This document shows, in pieces, positions 46,549 to 47,706 of a stretch of DNA of 47,706 nucleotides (the first letter of the stretch is position 1; the number at the start of each line of letters is the position of its first letter). The notes under the pieces are model-generated. The model did not search any database and was not told the origin of the DNA. It saw only the letters and a list, made by a program, of their open reading frames with translations. Made by a program: the position numbers and the translations under genes. Source of the stretch: a virus; IMG/VR virus record IMGVR_UViG_3300036791_001288, positions 1 through 47,706 of that record; one strand, 5' to 3'.

Positions 46549-47706
46549 ATGCGGAGAATACTTCTCTTCCTAGCCCTATTGATGCCTTCGATCCTCTGTG
46601 CTCAGTCCACAGTAGTCTCCGGCACCGTAATCGACGGCGACGGTCAACACTGGTTCGCCGGAACATTCCAGGTGACATTTATTCCAAGTGTACCAGGGCA
46701 GTACACGTGGACTGGTGGACCGTTTGGCCCCGCACAACAGAACGTACAGGGGCTCCTGGATGGTACAGGGCATTATTCAGTTAGCCTGCCGTCCAACAAC
46801 GCTTTGTCTCCGAGTGGTAGCCATTGGCAATTGACGGTTACATCAGCTACCAGACCTGCGTTGACCAGCACGCAGACGTTGTCCTTGGTCGGTGGAACTC
46901 TTACGGTGAACTTCACTCCTCCTCCGATCCGCTTTGGTGCAACGGTCGGTGGCATAGCGTATATATCAGGAGAGGTCAGCAGTGCGGTCATCGGTGATGT
47001 TATAAACTTCATCGCGGGTGCCGGTATCATGACTTGCTCAACAGTCGTTAGCGGTGCCTGCACTGTATGGACACCCGTTGGTGGTGGTGGTGGTGGCTCG
47101 TGCCCAAACGGCCTGGGGTTTACCATTCAAGTCACTAACGGTGCTGCTTGCGTTGGGGATAACAACTTTACCTGGGATGGAGACTCTCTCACAGCGCAGA
47201 GTCCAAATGGAACAGGTGATGACGAGCTATCTACCGGTCCGAACCTATTCAACAGGATTCTCATACGGCCTACCGATGTAAATTTAACCGCGGATGAATC
47301 TGGCGCTAATATAACTATTGAGGCGACGTCTGGGAGTATCACGTCGACTGCAGGGACAGAGACCCTGACGAGGACAGCTGGAGGGGATACACTCGGGAGT
47401 CCGACGGGTGGAGCCAAAGGCGCTGCAACGCTTAACGCTGTTGGACTGTTCGTCAACGGAGTCGCCGTCGGTACAACGACTGGAACCGTCACGAACGTAT
47501 CTGGAACGGCAAATCAAATTGACGTGGCAACGCCGACGACGACACCTGTCCTATCACTGGACCCCACGCTATCTTTCCCTGGAACGTTTACTCAGTCTCA
47601 CGTCGCTACGTTTTCCGCAAACGCCGCCGCATCTGCTCCTAGCGTCAATTTCACAGGTTTGGTCTTTGCTGGTAATGGAACTACCAGCACGCCGTCGGTC
47701 TACATC
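46549..47706 (+). CDS. Tail fibre, N-terminal part with signal peptide (continues at base 21)
   Basis: The frame is open to the window end for 386 codons and continues at 21-845, giving ~628 residues. It begins MRRILLFLALLMPSILCAQS, a Sec-type (possibly lipoprotein-like LCAQ) signal, with GAGGA five bases before the ATG. A transthyretin-like beta domain (TVVSGTVIDGDG, ~22-150) is paralogous to the one at 2341. A Gly-rich turn (~182-187), beta-repeat shaft and GTFTQSHVATFSANAAASAP follow. It is a receptor-binding fibre by context. Confidence 0.8.
   Translation, partial: MRRILLFLALLMPSILCAQSTVVSGTVIDGDGQHWFAGTFQVTFIPSVPGQYTWTGGPFGPAQQNVQGLLDGTGHYSVSLPSNNALSPSGSHWQLTVTSATRPALTSTQTLSLVGGTLTVNFTPPPIRFGATVGGIAYISGEVSSAVIGDVINFIAGAGIMTCSTVVSGACTVWTPVGGGGGGSCPNGLGFTIQVTNGAACVGDNNFTWDGDSLTAQSPNGTGDDELSTGPNLFNRILIRPTDVNLTADESGANITIEATSGSITSTAGTETLTRTAGGDTLGSPTGGAKGAATLNAVGLFVNGVAVGTTTGTVTNVSGTANQIDVATPTTTPVLSLDPTLSFPGTFTQSHVATFSANAAASAPSVNFTGLVFAGNGTTSTPSVYI
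47611..47706. repeat. Terminal overlap, right copy (matches 21-116)
   Basis: Identical to 21-116 and in the same reading frame of the tail-fibre gene. Removing one copy and the unmatched first 20 bases leaves a circle of about 47,590 bases. Confidence 0.95.

Noticed and set aside
1-47706. Diversity-generating retroelement acting on the tail fibres
   Set aside because: No reverse transcriptase gene and no template/variable repeat pair was seen; the only long repeat is the terminal overlap.
1-47706. Lysogeny module (integrase, CI-type repressor, attachment site)
   Set aside because: No tyrosine or serine recombinase, and no tRNA-derived attachment core. The two HTH proteins alone are not evidence for lysogeny.
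1-47706. CRISPR array
   Set aside because: No regularly spaced direct repeats were found; the Cas4-like nuclease is explained as a phage recombination exonuclease.

Overview
The window is an essentially complete genome of a lytic-looking, short-tailed (podovirus-type) tailed phage. The last 96 bases (47611-47706) repeat bases 21-116, and one tail-fibre reading frame runs off the right end and continues at the left end. The sequence is therefore best read as a circle, or a circularly permuted or terminally redundant genome, of about 47.59 kb cut inside a tail-fibre gene. No integrase, tail tape measure, tail sheath or phage-type RNA polymerase was recognised. The host is inferred, not shown. 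The Ig-like, ASH/choice-of-anchor-D-like and glycine-rich domains in the tail genes, and tail fibres that begin with Sec-type signal peptides, look like extracellular proteins of soil Acidobacteriota.

Layout. Plus strand, 37.7 kb to the right end and on through 1-18.4 kb: a short lead-in with a two-helix holin candidate, small and large terminase, a structured intergenic RNA, portal, scaffold, decoration protein, major capsid protein, three adhesin or tail-fibre genes, tail-tube-like genes, a GNAT acetyltransferase, and three internal virion (ejection) proteins, one of 1754 aa with an HExxH motif. A hairpin terminator closes the virion genes, and a PurD-like ATP-grasp enzyme follows it. Minus strand, 37.5 kb down to 18.4 kb: about 24 tiny, translationally coupled genes, many with Cys pairs, then the nucleotide, recombination and replication genes.

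The minus-strand block encodes FolE, QueD, QueE and QueC (GTP to preQ0) and a DpdA/TGT-like transglycosylase, so the phage probably replaces some guanines in its DNA with a 7-deazaguanine to evade restriction. The same block carries an Acb2-type cyclic-nucleotide sponge (anti-CBASS), a Cas4-like Fe-S nuclease, a DUF669-like protein, a uracil-DNA-glycosylase/family-A polymerase fusion, a DUF3987-like helicase and a GroES-like co-chaperonin. A RecA/Sak4-like ATPase in this block appears to be circularly permuted, with Walker B at the N-terminus and Walker A at the C-terminus.

Regulation. Four sigma70-like promoters (three leftward, one rightward) each carry a CCA(C/G)TGGG box abutting the -35 hexamer. 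This suggests one regulator controls both the early and late transcription units. A fifth, strong leftward promoter lacks the box. Stable hairpins lie between several operon segments.
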